This document shows positions 41,590-51,164 of a stretch of 64,000 nucleotides of DNA, in pieces. Position 1 is the stretch's first letter. Each line of letters starts with the position of its first letter. Under the pieces are notes generated by a model, which ran no database searches, was not told the origin of the DNA, and saw nothing but the letters and a program-made list of their open reading frames with translations. The stretch is taken from assembly GCA_963675955.2 (NCBI GenBank), contig CAXXVR010000009.1, positions 248,001 to 312,000 on the forward strand, written 5' to 3'. Position numbers and translations under genes: made by a program. The stretch is from Desulfocicer sp963675955 (GTDB lineage: Bacteria > Desulfobacterota > Desulfobacteria > Desulfobacterales > Desulfobacteraceae).

Positions 41590-43980
41590 ATGGCGGAAAC
41601 CGATATGGACGATCTTATTGAAATAATAGAAAAAGAAACTGATGTCAGTGAAATACCTACATCCCTTCCCATGATGCCGGTGAGAGATGTGGTGGTGTTC
41701 ACCGATATGTTAATTCCTTTGTTTGTGGGAAGGGATAAATCCATCAAGGCCGTTGAGGCAGCATCTGACAGTGATCGTTATCTTTTCATGTCTGCCCAGA
41801 AAGTATCCGATGATGAAAATCCCGGAAAAAACGATGTCTATCATCTCGGAACCGTGGGGCGGATACAAAAGATGTTGAAACTGCCCGATGGCCGGATAAA
41901 GGCCCTGGTTCAAGGCATTACCAAGGCCCGGGTGGTGAAGTTTGAGCAGGAAAAACCCTGGTTTCAGGTGACGGTGGAGATGGTCAAGGATAAAGAGATC
42001 GACACACTTGACATAGAGCTTGAAGCCTTGATGAGAAATGTTCGGGACAGCAGTGAAAAAATCCTGGCCCTGCGTGGAGAGGTCTCCGGAGACGTGGGGA
42101 TGCTGCTGGATCAGATTGAATCGCCTGGGAAACTGGCAGATCTGGTGGCCTCCAATTTAAGATTAAAGGTGGAGGATGCCCAGAAATTGCTGGAAACCAC
42201 CGATCCAGCCCGACGTCTCTTAAGGGTCAATGATCTTCTGGCCCGGGAGGTGGAACTTTCCGCCGTACAGGCCAAGATTCAGACCAATGTTAAGGATGAA
42301 ATTTCCAAAAGCCAGCGGGATTATTATTTAAGAGAGCAGGTCAAGGCTATCCACCGGGAACTTGGTGACAATGATGAGAAGATGGCCGAGGTAAAAGAGT
42401 ACAGCCAGAAGATCAAAAAAGCCAAGATGCCGGAGAAATGCCATAAAGAGGCATTAAAGCAGCTCAAACGCCTGGATCAGATGCACCATGATTCCTCCGA
42501 AGCATCCATTATCCGTACCTACCTTGACTGCATTGTGGAAATGCCCTGGAATAAATCCACCAAGGATTTTCTTGACATTGAAAAGGCGGCCCAGGTACTG
42601 GAAAGGGATCATTATGGCCTGAAAAAGGTAAAGGAACGCATCCTGGAATACCTGAGCGTAAGAAAGCTCAACCCTGCCATGAAGGGTCAGATTATCTGCT
42701 TTGCAGGTCCTCCTGGTGTGGGGAAAACCTCCCTTGGTCAGGCCATTGCCAAAGCCATGAAACGAAAGTTTGTTCGTATTTCCCTTGGCGGTATCCGGGA
42801 TGAAGCAGAAATCAGGGGTCATAGAAGGACCTATATTGGTGCCATGCCCGGCAGAATCCTCCAGGGGCTGCGCCAGTGCGGCACCAACAATCCCGTGTTT
42901 ATGCTCGATGAAATCGACAAGCTGGGCAATGATTTCCGGGGAGATCCCTCCTCAGCCCTTCTGGAGGCCCTGGACCCCGAGCAGAACACCGATTTCAGTG
43001 ATCATTACCTGAACATGCCTTTTGATCTTTCCAAGGTGCTTTTTGTGCTAACGGCCAACCGTACGGACACCATTCCGTCGGCTCTGTTGGACCGTATGGA
43101 GGTGATCCAGATTTCCGGATACACCCGGGAAGAGAAGGCCGTGATTGCAGAACGTCATCTGTTTCCCCGTCAGTTGAGGGAAAACGGGCTGATTCGACGC
43201 TCCATCACCATTACCTCCGGAGCCATGGATACCATTGTTTCAGAGTATACCCTGGAGGCGGGACTCCGGGATCTGGAGCGAAAACTTGGGACCATCTGCA
43301 GAAAAATAGCCAGAAAGATTGCCGAGGGACAAAAGGGAAAGTTCCAGATTACCAAGGCTGCCCTGCAGAAATACCTCGGGCCACCGGTGTTTCAGCCGGA
43401 GTTGGATCAGGAGGAGAGCCAGGTGGGCCTTGTCACCGGTCTTGCCTGGACCGAGGTGGGGGGAGAACCCCTTTATATTGAGGTATCCCTTTGTCATGGC
43501 AAGGGGGAACTCACCGTAACAGGACAGATCGGGGACGTCATGCAGGAATCGGCCAGGGCCGCATTTACCTGCATTAAATCAAGTATGGATGAACTCAAAA
43601 TTGACCGGGAAGAGTTTGAAAATAAGGATATTCATATCCATGTGCCGGCAGGTGCCATTCCAAAGGATGGACCATCGGCCGGGATTGCCATGGCAACTGC
43701 CCTGATTTCTGCATTTACCGGGAAGATTGTGAATAACAAGGTGGCCATGACAGGTGAAATAACCCTGAGAGGAAGAGTTCTTCCCATTGGTGGTCTTAAA
43801 GAAAAGGCCCTGGGTGCCCTGCGTGCCGGTATTAAAACCATTGTTATCCCGGAAAAGAACAAGAAGGATCTCCATGATCTTCCTGCAGGGGTGAGACGGA
43901 AAATTAAATTTATCCCGGTGCGGGATCTTTCCCAGGTGCTTGAGGTGGCCTTTATTGCCGACGACAATGCACCAAAATAA
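41590..43980 (+). CDS. lon: ATP-dependent protease Lon
   Basis: 796 residues. N-terminal substrate domain (MMPVRDVVVFTDMLIPLFVG), coiled coil, AAA+ module (Walker A GPPGVGKTSLG near 375; Walker B FMLDEIDKLG) and C-terminal Ser-Lys protease domain with catalytic Ser at about 696 in PKDGPSAGIAMATA. Start follows AAAAAGGAG. First of the lon-tsaB pair, 18 bases apart. Confidence 0.97.
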   Translation: MAETDMDDLIEIIEKETDVSEIPTSLPMMPVRDVVVFTDMLIPLFVGRDKSIKAVEAASDSDRYLFMSAQKVSDDENPGKNDVYHLGTVGRIQKMLKLPDGRIKALVQGITKARVVKFEQEKPWFQVTVEMVKDKEIDTLDIELEALMRNVRDSSEKILALRGEVSGDVGMLLDQIESPGKLADLVASNLRLKVEDAQKLLETTDPARRLLRVNDLLAREVELSAVQAKIQTNVKDEISKSQRDYYLREQVKAIHRELGDNDEKMAEVKEYSQKIKKAKMPEKCHKEALKQLKRLDQMHHDSSEASIIRTYLDCIVEMPWNKSTKDFLDIEKAAQVLERDHYGLKKVKERILEYLSVRKLNPAMKGQIICFAGPPGVGKTSLGQAIAKAMKRKFVRISLGGIRDEAEIRGHRRTYIGAMPGRILQGLRQCGTNNPVFMLDEIDKLGNDFRGDPSSALLEALDPEQNTDFSDHYLNMPFDLSKVLFVLTANRTDTIPSALLDRMEVIQISGYTREEKAVIAERHLFPRQLRENGLIRRSITITSGAMDTIVSEYTLEAGLRDLERKLGTICRKIARKIAEGQKGKFQITKAALQKYLGPPVFQPELDQEESQVGLVTGLAWTEVGGEPLYIEVSLCHGKGELTVTGQIGDVMQESARAAFTCIKSSMDELKIDREEFENKDIHIHVPAGAIPKDGPSAGIAMATALISAFTGKIVNNKVAMTGEITLRGRVLPIGGLKEKALGALRAGIKTIVIPEKNKKDLHDLPAGVRRKIKFIPVRDLSQVLEVAFIADDNAPK

Positions 43981-43998
43981 AAAAGGGCTGGTCCTTTT

Positions 43999-44691
43999 AT
44001 GAAAATACTTGCGGTGGATACCACAGAACAGGGGGGAAGCATTGCCCTGGTGGACAATGGCATACCCTTGTGTGACCGGTATGTCGCTGGTTTGAAAAAT
44101 CATGCAGTGACCCTCATGCCCCTGGTGGAGCGTATGCTCAAAGAGGATGCAGAAAATGGCCTTGATGACCTTGACGGTTTTGTGGTGTCCCGGGGACCTG
44201 GCAGTTTTACAGGTCTTCGCATCGGTATCAGCATGGTCAAGGGGCTTGCCCTGGCCACGGGTAAACCTGTGGCCGGTGTGTCCAGTCTGGATGGCATTGC
44301 CTGGCAGTTGAGCCATGCCAGCCTGCCCGTGTGTGCAATGCTGGATGCCCGGCGGGGAGAGGTGTATTGCGCCGTGTACCAGTTTAAAAATGGTGAATTA
44401 ATATCAAAGGGTGAAGAAAAGACCATATCCCCGGAAGATGTTCCGGCCCTGGCAGGTCCATCTGCTTTATTTGCGGGGTCCGGGGCACTGGTGTACGGTT
44501 CATGTATCGCCGAAGGTATGGGAAAGGGGGCTTTTTTTGCACCGGGATTTCAAAGCCACGTCAGTGCCCTGGCCCTGGCCCATGTTTTTTTCCACGATCC
44601 CGGGGTGTGTCTTAAGGATCCCGGGGAACTGATACCGGTTTATCTTCGACGATCCGATGCGGAAATCAATTACAAAAAACAGGCGGGTTAG
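43999..44691 (+). CDS. tsaB: tRNA threonylcarbamoyladenosine biosynthesis protein TsaB
   Basis: 230 residues of the ASKHA-fold TsaB/YeaZ family: ILAVDTTEQGGSIALV, HAVTLMPLVERML, VVSRGPGSFTGLRIGISMVKGLA and LDARRGEVYCAVY. Partners TsaD and TsaE to make t6A37 in tRNAs. Neither TsaD nor TsaE is adjacent. The end is 106 bases before psd. Confidence 0.93.
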   Translation: MKILAVDTTEQGGSIALVDNGIPLCDRYVAGLKNHAVTLMPLVERMLKEDAENGLDDLDGFVVSRGPGSFTGLRIGISMVKGLALATGKPVAGVSSLDGIAWQLSHASLPVCAMLDARRGEVYCAVYQFKNGELISKGEEKTISPEDVPALAGPSALFAGSGALVYGSCIAEGMGKGAFFAPGFQSHVSALALAHVFFHDPGVCLKDPGELIPVYLRRSDAEINYKKQAG

Positions 44692-44797
44692 AATTGCCGG
44701 GGTATTGTTGACAACCTGTATATCGTCTGCTACTATTTGTTTTTTTGCTTTAATCTCAACTGGATTGCCCCAGGGGAAAAGGAACAGGAAAATACGG

Positions 44798-45475
44798 ATG
44801 GAATCTAATAGATGGCCGGACAAGGCAGGCTTTTTTATTGCTGCACCCGGCTTTAAATATATTGGTATTGCAGGTGTGATCACCGCCATGGCCCTGTGGC
44901 TTGGCGGTTCTGTTTTCGGTGGGATTGCCCTTTTTGTGTTTGCTTTTGTTTGTTGGTTTTTCCGGGATCCGGAACGGGAAATCCCTGTGGATGTCAACGC
45001 CCTTGTGTCTCCGGCCGACGGCAGGGTAATAAGCATTGAAACTCTCACCGACTCCACCGTTGTTGATGGGCCCTGTCTGCGGGTGTGCATTTTCATGAAC
45101 GTTTTTAATGTCCATGTGAACCGGGTACCCATGGGCGGTGTGGTGGAAAAGGTAACCTATTTTCCGGGAAAATTTTTTAATGCATCCCTGGATAAGGCCT
45201 CTGAATACAATGAGCGCAATGCCCTGGTCATCAGGACTCCGGGGGGTGCCGTTTATGGTGTGGTGCAGATTGCAGGACTTATTGCCAGGCGTATTGTGTG
45301 CCGGGTACAGCCGGGTCATCGCCTGGAGCGGGGTCGTCGATACGGCATGATATGCTTTGGTTCCCGACTGGATCTTCATCTGCCTCTGGATACTGATATT
45401 GCCGTGACTGTAGGTCAAAAAGTCAGTGCCGGGTCGTCCATTGTGGGCTACCTCAACCGGGAAACCAACCTGTGA
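44798..45475 (+). CDS. psd: Phosphatidylserine decarboxylase (archaeal-type, short form)
   Basis: 225 residues. Hydrophobic anchor (about 22-48), FFRDPEREIP, SPADGRVI, NVFNVHVNRVPMGG, and the C-terminal AGSSIVGYL, where Gly-Ser is the self-cleavage site that makes the pyruvoyl cofactor. Converts phosphatidylserine to phosphatidylethanolamine in the membrane. The frame extends 47 codons upstream into tsaB; ATG 44798 after AGGAAAATACGG is preferred. No pssA nearby, though the two often pair. Confidence 0.92.
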   Translation: MESNRWPDKAGFFIAAPGFKYIGIAGVITAMALWLGGSVFGGIALFVFAFVCWFFRDPEREIPVDVNALVSPADGRVISIETLTDSTVVDGPCLRVCIFMNVFNVHVNRVPMGGVVEKVTYFPGKFFNASLDKASEYNERNALVIRTPGGAVYGVVQIAGLIARRIVCRVQPGHRLERGRRYGMICFGSRLDLHLPLDTDIAVTVGQKVSAGSSIVGYLNRETNL

Positions 45476-45524
45476 ACACCTGTTGAACCAGGCCCTTTAA
45501 CTGAAAACCAGCCCTGATTTTTCT

Positions 45525-45569
45525 GCCTTATCGTTAAACACCTGTTTATACGGTAAGGCGTTGTTTTTT
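45525..45569 (+). terminator. Rho-independent terminator between psd and greA
   Basis: GCCTTATCGT..TAAACA pairs with TGTTTA..ACGGTAAGGC, a ~16-bp stem with a two-base loop, then TTGTTTTTTG. So greA likely has its own promoter. Confidence 0.82.
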
Positions 45570-45594
45570 GATGAACAAATGGAGATATTAAACG

Positions 45595-46062
45595 TTGGAG
45601 CAAATACCAATTACCGTTGAAGGGTATAAAACCCTGAAAGCAGAGCTTGAAAGATTAAAAACCATTGATCGTCCGGAAAATATCAAGGCCATTGAAACGG
45701 CCAGGGCACATGGTGATCTGTCAGAAAATGCCGAGTTTGATGCTGCCAAAGACCGCCAGTCTTTTATTGAGGGCAGAATAGGGGAGCTGGGATATAAGCT
45801 TGCCAGTGCCAAGGTGATTGATCCTTCCACCGTGGCCAAGGATTGTGTCCGGTTTGCATCCCGGGTGCTTCTGGAAAATCTTGATTCGGAAGAAGAGGTG
45901 GAGTACATGCTGGTGGGGCAGGAAGAATCAGACATCAGCCGGGGCCGCATTTCCATCAGCTCCCCCCTGGGAAAGGCCCTCATTGGAAGAAGGCCCGGTG
46001 ATGAGGTGGTGCTCCAGGCCCCTGCAGGCAAAAGAACTTACGAAATTATTGAAATTTTATAA
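45595..46062 (+). CDS. greA: Transcription elongation factor GreA
   Basis: 155 residues. N-terminal coiled coil (ITVEGYKTLKAELERLKTID to DLSENAEFDAAKDRQ, with the acidic tip) and a C-terminal FKBP-like domain (ISISSPLGKALIGRRPGDEV). Rescues backtracked RNA polymerase. TTG start, GGAG 10 bases before. Followed by rpoZ 113 bases on, after a GGCAAG/CTTGCC hairpin without T-run. Confidence 0.95.
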   Translation: MEQIPITVEGYKTLKAELERLKTIDRPENIKAIETARAHGDLSENAEFDAAKDRQSFIEGRIGELGYKLASAKVIDPSTVAKDCVRFASRVLLENLDSEEEVEYMLVGQEESDISRGRISISSPLGKALIGRRPGDEVVLQAPAGKRTYEIIEIL

Positions 46063-46175
46063 TAATGACCATGGCAAGATCTCCTTGCCGCAACGAGGAT
46101 TTAAACTCTAATTATTTCAAATGTCTGATAGAGTTTTGTATAAGTATTTCATCAAGTCATTGGGGAGGTATATCC

Positions 46176-46379
46176 ATGGCAAGAGTAACCATTGAAGATT
46201 GCCTGAAAAATGTGCCCAGCCGGTTTGCACTGGTGCATATGGCGGCAAAACGTGTAAGACAGGTCAGTGAGGGGGGCGAGTTTCTCATCAAGCCCGCCAG
46301 AAATGAAGATGCGGTGATGGCATTGCGTGAGATCGCAGCCGGTCGGGTAATGATTAAAAACCCCGGGAAAAAAAGGTAG
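46176..46379 (+). CDS. rpoZ: RNA polymerase omega subunit
   Basis: 67 residues. MARVTIEDCLKNVPSRFALVHMAAKR and ALREIAAGRV are the omega pattern. ATG 46176 follows GGGGAGG at 7 bases; the frame extends upstream but without signal. Stabilises beta-prime and mediates ppGpp effects. Downstream is ttcA. Confidence 0.94.
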   Translation: MARVTIEDCLKNVPSRFALVHMAAKRVRQVSEGGEFLIKPARNEDAVMALREIAAGRVMIKNPGKKR

Positions 46380-46406
46380 GATCTCATCCAGGCGTTTACC
46401 CCACAC

Positions 46407-47129
46407 GTGGACCGCAAGGTCAATCATCTCATGGGTAAGGCGATACATGACTATGGCATGATCCGTAACGGTGACCGACTCATGGTGGCCGTTTCCGGTG
46501 GTAAAGACAGCCTGTTCATGTTAAATTCCCTGGAGAGTTTCAGAAAAAGGGCGCCCATCTCCTTTGATCTGGTGCCGGTTCATGTGGATCCAGGTTTTGA
46601 CGGGGGATTTGCCCGGGAGCTTAAAGCGCTGGTGACACCCTTTTCTGGGAGTTTAAAGGTGCGATACACCGACCATGGCCTCCGGGCCCATGGCAGTGAA
46701 AATCGGGAAAATCCCTGTTTTCTATGTGCACGCCTCAGACGGACATCTTTGTTTGAAATGGCACAAGAACAGGGATGCACCCGTATTGCATTGGGGCACA
46801 ACAAGGACGATCTTATTGAGACTCTTTTCATAAATATGTTTTTTTCCGGCCGCATGGGCACCATGGTGCCCAGCCAGCCATTTTTTAATGGAAAGCTCAC
46901 GGTTGTCCGTCCCTTGGCGTATGTTGAAAAAAAGGATATCGTCCGATTGGCAAAACGGCTGATGTTTCCTGAGTTTATTAACCCCTGTCCCAGTGATGGT
47001 CAATCTAAACGCAGTGAGATAAGAAAGATGCTTCAGGAGATCTACCGGGACAATTCTCATATAAAAGGCAATATTTTCAGGGCCATGGGAAATATTGAAG
47101 CAGATTATCTGTTAAAGAAGAGTTTATGA
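46407..47129 (+). CDS. ttcA: tRNA 2-thiocytidine synthetase TtcA
   Basis: 240 residues. PP-loop SGGKDSLFMLN (ATP pyrophosphatase), CxxC in NPCFLCARLRRTSLF, and a C-terminal INPCPSDGQSKR. In TtcA three Cys bind a 4Fe-4S cluster: the CxxC pair and the first Cys of a second CxxC. Here that first Cys remains and the second is replaced, so the cluster ligands appear intact. Makes s2C32 in tRNA. GTG start is tentative; upstream Shine-Dalgarno is weak. Overlaps folE2 by 4 bases. Confidence 0.88.
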   Translation: MDRKVNHLMGKAIHDYGMIRNGDRLMVAVSGGKDSLFMLNSLESFRKRAPISFDLVPVHVDPGFDGGFARELKALVTPFSGSLKVRYTDHGLRAHGSENRENPCFLCARLRRTSLFEMAQEQGCTRIALGHNKDDLIETLFINMFFSGRMGTMVPSQPFFNGKLTVVRPLAYVEKKDIVRLAKRLMFPEFINPCPSDGQSKRSEIRKMLQEIYRDNSHIKGNIFRAMGNIEADYLLKKSL

Positions 47130-47935
47130 TTGATATTCAAAAAATGCGGGATTACCGTAATATTCCCATCGACAAGGTCGGTATCAAGGGACTTCGTTAT
47201 CCCATCAAGGTCAGGGATAAAAAAAGCAGTGGACTGCAGTCCACCATTGCCGAAATAAGCATGTATGTGGATCTTCCCCACCAGTGCAAGGGAACCCACA
47301 TGAGCCGGTTTGTTCAGATGTTACATGCCTTCCGTTCCCAGGTGTCCCTGGAGTCCATCATGACCATTCTGGAAACCATGAAAACCACCCTTGAAGCCAC
47401 CTCCTCCCACATTGAAATCACCTTTCCCTATTTCATTGAAAAACAGTCACCTGTGACGGGTTCCAGAGGGTTGATGGATTATACCTGTTCCATCATCGGC
47501 TCCTCCCATCCCGGTGAAAACAGGGACATGGTATTAAAGGTGGCAGTTCCCATCACCTCTGTGTGTCCCTGTTCCAAGGAAATCAGTGATTTTGGTGCCC
47601 ACAATCAGAGAGGAGAGGTGTGTGTCAGTACCCGGTTCAAGCGCTTTGTGTGGATTGAGGAAATCATTGAACTGGTGGAGCATGCAGCCTCCTGTGAGGT
47701 GTATTCTGTTTTGAAAAGAGAGGATGAAAAGCACGTCACTGAATTTGCCTACAATAATCCCAAATTTGTTGAAGATGTGGTGAGGGATGTGGGTAAGGTT
47801 CTTCTGGAAGATGATAATATCACCTGGTTTTCTGTCAGTGCAGAAAATTTTGAATCCATCCATAATCACAGTGCCTATGCCTTTATTGAACATGGAGATC
47901 CCGGATACCACGGGGTCCTTTCCACCTCCATGTAA
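47126..47935 (+). CDS. folE2: GTP cyclohydrolase I, type IB (FolE2)
   Basis: 269 residues. GIKGLRYPIKVRD, DLPHQCKGTHMSRFV, and the catalytic Cys motif VCPCSKEISDFGAHNQRG with its zinc/metal-dependent site. Opens GTP to dihydroneopterin triphosphate for folate or queuosine-type pathways; the metal-flexible alternative to FolE. Overlaps ttcA by 4 bases. Last gene before R1 copy 4. Confidence 0.95.
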   Translation: MIDIQKMRDYRNIPIDKVGIKGLRYPIKVRDKKSSGLQSTIAEISMYVDLPHQCKGTHMSRFVQMLHAFRSQVSLESIMTILETMKTTLEATSSHIEITFPYFIEKQSPVTGSRGLMDYTCSIIGSSHPGENRDMVLKVAVPITSVCPCSKEISDFGAHNQRGEVCVSTRFKRFVWIEEIIELVEHAASCEVYSVLKREDEKHVTEFAYNNPKFVEDVVRDVGKVLLEDDNITWFSVSAENFESIHNHSAYAFIEHGDPGYHGVLSTSM

Positions 47936-48030
47936 CTGTGGCCTTGGGCCGTTACCTTACCTGGACCATGTTAACGGACATGGGGAGGGTTGAACCCAAT
48001 GATTCACGGCCCCCCAGGATGGCCGATGCC

Positions 48031-48188
48031 GTTTATAGAAAATAAAACTTTCGGGCCACCTCTGCAGAGTCCTCCCGAGGGGCAATAGGAACCGGACAAT
48101 TGAGCTGTCTACAGTTCCGGTCCCCATTGTCCGTCAGGGGGGCGGCGGTATAATACCATTTGGCTTCGCGTCTACGACCCTATATGAC
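48031..48188 (+). repeat. R1 hairpin element, copy 4
   Basis: In the folE2-dacB gap (314 bases, otherwise featureless). The stem CCTCCCGAGGGGCAATAGG pairs with the CCATTGTCCGTCAGGGGGG side, apical CAATTGAGCTGTCTACAG, then GGTATAATACC and the tail TTCGCGTCTACGACCCTATA as in copies 1 and 5. Confidence 0.85.
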
Positions 48189-48249
48189 CGTTATTCAGGA
48201 TCAAGCACCTTGAATGACAAAGCACTTGGTATTCAAACGGGTAATGCGC

Positions 48250-49572
48250 CTAAAGACATCCATCCCATGCAGCGGCCTTTGCCTGCAGCTTCTTCTTGAT
48301 GTTATCACAGGTCATGCCTTCCTGGTTCACCATGATGACAAAGGGGTAAAGAGCCTTCCCCCGACCTTTAAAATATCCGCACAGGGTACGCACCCCCTTT
48401 AAGGTGCCTGTTTTGTAATATGTACCATGGGCGTAACGCATAACATCATGGTGGGGCTTAAACGCCTGCAGTATTTCAAGCATGGCCCGGGGGGAAATTC
48501 GGTTCTGCCTTGAAATTCCCGACCCCTCTACCATAAAAAGGGGGGTGATGCCAAGCCTGGTTGCATGCTCCATGACCACATTGACGGCCTTTTTCAGATT
48601 TGCAGGAGTCCCTTTCTTTATAAGTCCCAGCCCCAGAAACAGCTGATTGGCCATGAAGTTATTGGAGTAATAAAGCAGTTGTGATACTACCTGTTTCAGA
48701 TCATGGGGTGAAATCCAGGTGAAAATGAACTGGTCCCTGGTCGTCACCTCCCCGGATGTCACCGTATGTCCTGTTTGAATGCCTTCCCTTTCCAGAAACC
48801 ATGCAAGTAAATGTCCTGCGTAATATGCCTCTGTACCCCGGGGCAGGGGAATCCGGCCCGTTGTCAGTGTTCCGGCCCTTTTGTCAAGGACATCCCGGGC
48901 AAAGTCAGTCAGGGGTGTTTCCGGTTCTGCGCTGAGCCATCTGCCGTTGGGTTTTTTAAGATTCGGTGAGGGGGTCCTGTCTTCTTTTTTCCAGATTTTT
49001 TTGTTTTTTTCTCCGCTGTTCCGGTTTTTAAAAGATATCGTGTTGAAGTTGGCGCACAGGGCACCCACTGTGGCATCATAGGGATTGAGGGTGCCTGTGG
49101 TTCCTGGGATGACAATGTCCTCTTCAAAGGCGGAAGCATCCACCACCAGGCCATGGAGTTTAAAAATATTTTCTGATTTGAGTCTGTCGGCCAGGCCTGT
49201 GGCCATGGTCTGAATTTCCCGGGAGGTTAACAGGGGGTCTCCCCAGCCTTTGATTTTGAGAGTCCCAGCATGATCCATGAAAAAATCTGTTTTAAAACGA
49301 AAGCCAGGTCCCAGAAGATCCAGGGCAGTTAAGGATGTGAGAACCTTCAGGGTTGACGCAGGAATAAATGTCATGTCTGCATTTTTTTCGTAAATGATAT
49401 GTCCCCCCGGGTCTGCCAGAAGAAATCCCACGGGTAACCTTCCCTCCCGGGCTGAGACCTGTTGTCCCAGACACAGAAGACACAAAAAGAAGCTAAGCAC
49501 AAGAGGCAATCCTACCCCGGTCCCTGGGGTAAAAGAGCGGTATTGTGCCATGAATGTCTTGAATAAAAGCAT
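48250..49572 (-). CDS. dacB: D-alanyl-D-alanine carboxypeptidase/endopeptidase (PBP4 type)
   Basis: 440 residues from ATG 49572 (ATG 49551 also possible; neither has a strong ribosome binding site). Signal peptide about residues 20-41 (PLVLSFFLCLLCLGQQVSA). Penicillin-binding motifs in order: SxxK in PASTLKVL, SxN in YYSNNF, KTG in YYKTGTLKGV. The insert between SxxK and SxN is the class C PBP4 extra domain, with a Lys-rich stretch (SGEKNKKIWKK). Trims or cuts peptidoglycan peptides in the periplasm. No ponA/dac cluster around it. Confidence 0.9.
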   Translation of the reverse strand: MLLFKTFMAQYRSFTPGTGVGLPLVLSFFLCLLCLGQQVSAREGRLPVGFLLADPGGHIIYEKNADMTFIPASTLKVLTSLTALDLLGPGFRFKTDFFMDHAGTLKIKGWGDPLLTSREIQTMATGLADRLKSENIFKLHGLVVDASAFEEDIVIPGTTGTLNPYDATVGALCANFNTISFKNRNSGEKNKKIWKKEDRTPSPNLKKPNGRWLSAEPETPLTDFARDVLDKRAGTLTTGRIPLPRGTEAYYAGHLLAWFLEREGIQTGHTVTSGEVTTRDQFIFTWISPHDLKQVVSQLLYYSNNFMANQLFLGLGLIKKGTPANLKKAVNVVMEHATRLGITPLFMVEGSGISRQNRISPRAMLEILQAFKPHHDVMRYAHGTYYKTGTLKGVRTLCGYFKGRGKALYPFVIMVNQEGMTCDNIKKKLQAKAAAWDGCL

Positions 49573-49724
49573 AATGTATATTAAACATGAATCAGGCTTA
49601 AAATCAAACCTGTAACTTGATCTCCCGGTTTTTTCCGGGTTATTTTGTGAAAACGGGGTCAGGCGTGTGTTGTGTGGACGTTCATCTGCCACCCCCCCCA
49701 ATGTTGCGTTGAAAAGGAGAATTT

Positions 49725-51161
49725 ATGATCGTACCCGTCATCCTTGCCGGTGGTTCCGGAACCCGACTGTGGCCCCTGTCCCGGGAGTTGTTTCCCAAAC
49801 AGCTCATTAATCTCATTGATGAATATTCAATGCTTCAAAACACCCTGTTACGGACCATTGGCATGCCCGAGGTGGCAGATCCGGTGGTGATCTGTAACGA
49901 AGACCATCGCTTCATGGCCGCAGAACAGATGAGACGGGTGGACTGCAAGGGCACCATTCTTCTGGAACCGGTGGGCAGAAACACGGCCCCGGCCATTGCT
50001 GCTGCGGCCCTTTATGTGGCCCAGAGATATCCCCGGGCCACCCTGCTCATCTTACCTGCGGACCATGTCATGGAAGATATTGACGCCTTTCATGGGGCCG
50101 TGGCCGCCGGCAATGTCCTGGCCGATGCCGGCAAGCTTGTCACCTTCGGCATAGTGCCCACCGGGCCTGAAACCGGATATGGATATATCAAAAAAGGTGC
50201 GTCTCTGTCCACGGAACAGGGCGATAAATCTTCAGGGTTTGCCCTGGATCGTTTTGTGGAAAAACCGGATCTGGAAACAGCCACCGCATACGTGGCATCG
50301 GGCAATTATCTCTGGAATTCGGGTATGTTCATGTTCCGGACAGACACGGTGGTGGAACAATTATCCCTTCATGCCCCGGATATGGTCACCGCCTGCCGGG
50401 CCGCCCTTGAAAAAGGCGGTGAAGATCTTGATTTTTTCAGGCTGGACAGTGAAGCCTTTGAGTCTTCCCCATCGGATTCCATTGATTATGCTGTCATGGA
50501 AAAGACCGACCACGGGGTGGTGATTCCTCTGGATGCCGGGTGGAATGATGTGGGGTCCTGGGATGCCCTGTGGCAGACCGGAGAGCGGGATGCCCATGAA
50601 AACGTGTTAAAGGGAGACGTGCTGATCAGTGATGTGAAAAACTGCTATCTTAACGCTGAAAGCCGTCTTATCGCTGCGGTGGGACTTGAAGACCATGTGG
50701 TGGTGGAAACCAAGGATGCGGTGCTGGTGGCCCCCCGAAATCGGGTTCAGGATGTGAAAAAACTGGTGGAAGCCCTGAAATGTCAGGGACGGCCTGAGGT
50801 GACCACTCACCGGGAGGTGTTCCGACCTTGGGGTTCCTATGAGACCATTGATCTGGGTACCCGGTTCCAGGTAAAGCGCATTACGGTGAAACCAGGGGCC
50901 AAACTGTCCTTGCAGAAACATTTTCACCGGGCCGAACACTGGACCGTTGTATCCGGCACTGCCATCATTACCAAGGGGGAAGAAGAAATTCTGCTCCGGG
51001 AAAATGAGTCCGTGTACATTCCGCTTGGCTATGTTCATCGCATGGAAAATCCTGGTCGGATTCCCCTGGAGCTAATTGAGGTGCAGTCCGGAAGCTATCT
51101 CGGTGAGGATGATATCGTGCGGTTTGACGATATCTATGGCCGGGAAAAGAAAAGGGGGTAA
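49725..51161 (+). CDS. manC: Mannose-1-phosphate guanylyltransferase / mannose-6-phosphate isomerase
   Basis: 478 residues. N-terminal nucleotidyltransferase (VILAGGSGTRLWPLSRELFPKQ; FVEKPD) and C-terminal cupin-type isomerase (PWGSYETID; KLSLQKHFHRAEHWTVVSG). Makes GDP-mannose for cell-surface polysaccharide. Start follows AAAGGAG. Immediately precedes yqgE (3-base gap). Confidence 0.95.
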   Translation: MIVPVILAGGSGTRLWPLSRELFPKQLINLIDEYSMLQNTLLRTIGMPEVADPVVICNEDHRFMAAEQMRRVDCKGTILLEPVGRNTAPAIAAAALYVAQRYPRATLLILPADHVMEDIDAFHGAVAAGNVLADAGKLVTFGIVPTGPETGYGYIKKGASLSTEQGDKSSGFALDRFVEKPDLETATAYVASGNYLWNSGMFMFRTDTVVEQLSLHAPDMVTACRAALEKGGEDLDFFRLDSEAFESSPSDSIDYAVMEKTDHGVVIPLDAGWNDVGSWDALWQTGERDAHENVLKGDVLISDVKNCYLNAESRLIAAVGLEDHVVVETKDAVLVAPRNRVQDVKKLVEALKCQGRPEVTTHREVFRPWGSYETIDLGTRFQVKRITVKPGAKLSLQKHFHRAEHWTVVSGTAIITKGEEEILLRENESVYIPLGYVHRMENPGRIPLELIEVQSGSYLGEDDIVRFDDIYGREKKRG

Positions 51162-51164
51162 GGC

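Noticed and set aside
46073..46089. Terminator after greA (GGCAAG/CTTGCC)
   Set aside because: Short stem and no T-run; greA and rpoZ may be co-transcribed.
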